Assembly: GCA_050178915.1 (NCBI GenBank)
Contig: JBFXFO010000023.1
Location: forward strand, 1 to 35,752
Length of the DNA: 35,752 bases
Source: JBFXAF01 sp050178915
GTDB lineage: Bacteria; Pseudomonadota; Alphaproteobacteria; Rhizobiales; Rhizobiaceae
Direction of reading: 5' to 3'
In this document: one piece after another, positions 32,632 to 35,752 of the stretch
Numbering within the stretch: position 1 is the stretch's first letter
Layout: each line of letters starts with the position of its first letter
Program-made: the position numbers and the translations under genes
Notes under the pieces: generated by a model
What the model was told of the DNA's origin: nothing
Databases searched by the model: none
Seen by the model: the letters and a program-made list of their open reading frames with translations, nothing else

Positions 32632-32764
32632 CTCAGCCTCACGCAGAACCGGCTATAGGCCTCCGCCGCCACCGGGCGCAACCGGAGGGTGTCGCGGCCG
32701 GCAGGTGACGCGGTTGGTGTCGATGCGTTTGCCGGCTAGGCTGTGCTCGGGTGGAGGACCTTGG

Positions 32765-33046
32765 ATGATCTGCCGACGCACGATTGTGCCGGTGCTGATG
32801 CTGCTTGCCGCGCCGGCCGCAGCGACGTCCGCAACGGAGTTCACGCCGCGCTCCGACGGGGCGCCGCAGGTGCTGCTTGTCCAGCGCGCGAGGTCCTGCA
32901 AGCAGGTGTCGAGCTGCGCCGAGGCGGTGCAGATCTGGTGCGACGGATACCGCCGCGCAGATGGCGATGGCGACGGCATACCGTGCGAGAACGTCTGCTC
33001 CTCGCTGGAAGAGGTCGAGCGGCTGCGCGCGGAGATTGGCTGCTAG
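32765..33046 (+). CDS. Secreted excalibur-domain protein
   Basis: 93 residues from ATG 32765, with GGAGG at 32753-32757. Signal peptide about 1-22 (VLMLLAAPAAATS). C-terminal excalibur domain at 45-78: CKQVSSC, WCDGYRRADGDGDGIPCENVC, with D66, D68, D70, G71 and E75 forming an EF-hand-like calcium loop and six Cys (45, 51, 59, 74, 78, 93). Small stand-alone members occur in many alphaproteobacteria; calcium binding in the envelope is likely, other role unknown. Converges with acs. Confidence 0.88.
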   Translation: MICRRTIVPVLMLLAAPAAATSATEFTPRSDGAPQVLLVQRARSCKQVSSCAEAVQIWCDGYRRADGDGDGIPCENVCSSLEEVERLRAEIGC

Positions 33047-33072
33047 ACCGCGCCGTGGCGCCGACGCGGTCT
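33045..33072. terminator. Hairpin between convergent excalibur and acs genes
   Basis: AGACCGCG (33045-33052) pairs with CGCGGTCT (33065-33072) across a 12-base loop, beginning in the excalibur stop. It sits between two convergent stops and has no T run. Confidence 0.35.
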
Positions 33073-33087
33073 CGTTCGCAGAAAGGC

Positions 33088-35043
<1,956 letters not shown>

Positions 35044-35190
35044 CTCATCCTCCCCGAGACGCGCGGAGCCGGGGCAGCCGCGCGGACATGGCGCGCATCT
35101 ATTACCAATTCCGCCGCCGCGACAACATTAGACGATGGGTGGCGCGGCGCGTCGCCGCACTGCCGGCGCGATGCCGCCGGCAAGGCATCG

Positions 35191-35198
35191 TTAACCAT
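35191..35198 (+). promoter_or_regulatory. TTAACCAT, possible CtrA half-site
   Basis: TTAACCAT (35191-35198), 47 bases before the usg ATG, equals the CtrA half-site of alphaproteobacteria. A single half-site is weak evidence. Nearby GATGCC (35180-35185) and GGCATC are a short inverted repeat. Confidence 0.25.
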
Positions 35199-35244
35199 GT
35201 GGGCGCAGAGTTTCCGGCGGGAGGATGATCGCGAAGGGGACCCC

Positions 35245-35517
35245 ATGCGCGACACGAGCGAGCTGGAACTGATGCTGCGCGGCTACGGCCTCACGACCGC
35301 GGAGTTCCTCTATCCCATGCCCGACCACCCGCACGTGCTGCAGACTTTCCTCTGGCAGCACTACGATCTGGCGCCGACATTCCCCGAACTGCACGCGTTC
35401 ATCGAATTCTGGTGCGCGAGCCTCGACGGCCCGCTGCACTCGGTGAAGTACACGCACCGCCGGCTGATCTCGCCGACGGAGTGGCGGAAGGTCGATGGGG
35501 AGATCGTGCTGCACTGA
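35245..35517 (+). CDS. usg: Usg family protein
   Basis: 90 residues from ATG 35245, preceded by GAAGGGGA. GYGLTTAEFLYPMPDHPHVLQ (13-33) and TFLWQHYDLAPTFPEL match the small Usg family of Rhizobiales and Caulobacterales, named from a gene near tryptophan or phosphoribosylanthranilate genes. The protein is soluble and complete; its function is unknown. Divergent from acsA. Confidence 0.88.
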   Translation: MRDTSELELMLRGYGLTTAEFLYPMPDHPHVLQTFLWQHYDLAPTFPELHAFIEFWCASLDGPLHSVKYTHRRLISPTEWRKVDGEIVLH

Positions 35518-35539
35518 GCATTCGGATGCGGTTGCGGCG

Positions 35540-35752
35540 CTAGCTTCGCTTGAACGGCGCCGGGCGGCGTCCGCCCGCCTGGCGGTCGAGCATCCAGCCG
35601 GGATATTCGGCCGGCAGCGCGCTCGCCTCGTCCAGCCGCGTCAGGGCGCCGGCGTCGAGCGGGAGCTCGGGGGCGGCGAGGGTCTGGGCGAGCGGTTCCA
35701 TCGGCGTGGCGCCGAGCTGCACGCTCATCACGTCGGGCGGGGCCAGCACAGA
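35540..35752 (-). CDS. Aldo/keto reductase, C-terminal fragment
   Basis: Runs off the right edge; the last 70 residues are visible, ending at TAG 35542-35540. SVQLGATPMEPLAQTLAAPE and ALPAEYPGWMLDRQ are the C-terminal pattern of the AKR group related to YghZ/YdjG-like NADPH reductases. The catalytic Tyr-Lys part lies outside the window. It converges with usg, with 22 bases between stops. Confidence 0.75.
   Translation of the reverse strand, partial: SVLAPPDVMSVQLGATPMEPLAQTLAAPELPLDAGALTRLDEASALPAEYPGWMLDRQAGGRRPAPFKRS

Overview
This high-GC window carries housekeeping genes whose order and sequence fit an alphaproteobacterium of the Rhizobiales, most like the Phyllobacteriaceae (Mesorhizobium/Aminobacter type). 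The signs are a tsaD-gpsA pair beside hemC-hemD, an alphaproteobacterial Mic60 and hemY in one run, a Suv3-like helicase with an S4 protein, FdxA and CarD, a Usg protein, and CTG/GTG/TTG or ATGA-coupled starts. The genus is inferred from gene content only. A run of exactly 100 N (15512-15611) shows that this is a draft assembly. No rRNA, tRNA, CRISPR array or transposase was found.

Layout. 1-1498 (minus): tsaD and the start of gpsA. 1614-7744 (plus): hemC, hemD, mic60, hemY, a TerB-like gene and a class I glutamine amidotransferase. 7685-8926 (minus): an MFS exporter whose 3' end overlaps the amidotransferase. 9259-11121 (plus): a secreted PDZ protein with an acidic repeat tail, then a Nudix hydrolase gene broken by one extra base. 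11118-13808 (minus): a small secreted protein, a pentameric ligand-gated ion channel (Pro-loop receptor) and a dCache-type membrane sensor that overlaps the channel gene by 4 bases. 13974-15958 (minus): alanine racemase (holding the N gap) and D-amino acid dehydrogenase, again overlapping by 4 bases.

16116-17950 (plus): a secreted three-repeat protein and an MFS transporter. 18013-22593 (minus): a 50-residue DUF3309 protein and an RND pump with its adaptor. 22823-25756 (minus): a coniferyl-type aldehyde dehydrogenase, 3-hydroxybutyrate dehydrogenase and CarD. 26139-30267 (minus): FdxA ferredoxin, an HslR-like S4 protein and the Suv3-like helicase. 30268-30857 is a long intergenic region with a 60-base direct repeat, each copy carrying a GAAC-N7-GAAC (LexA-like) site. 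30858-31835 (plus): a 24-residue membrane peptide and a four-helix membrane protein. 31894-35752: MOSC protein (minus), excalibur protein (plus), acetyl-CoA synthetase (minus), Usg (plus) and the end of an aldo/keto reductase (minus).

The most unusual unit is the sensor-channel pair at 11611-13808. A receptor-like protein with periplasmic Cache domains and a HAMP-like segment, but no output domain, is translationally coupled to a Cys-loop-receptor homologue, which suggests a two-protein ligand-sensing ion channel. Other points of interest are the threefold-repeat secreted protein, the LexA-like duplicated sites, the Mic60 gene inside the heme run and the conserved-looking microprotein.
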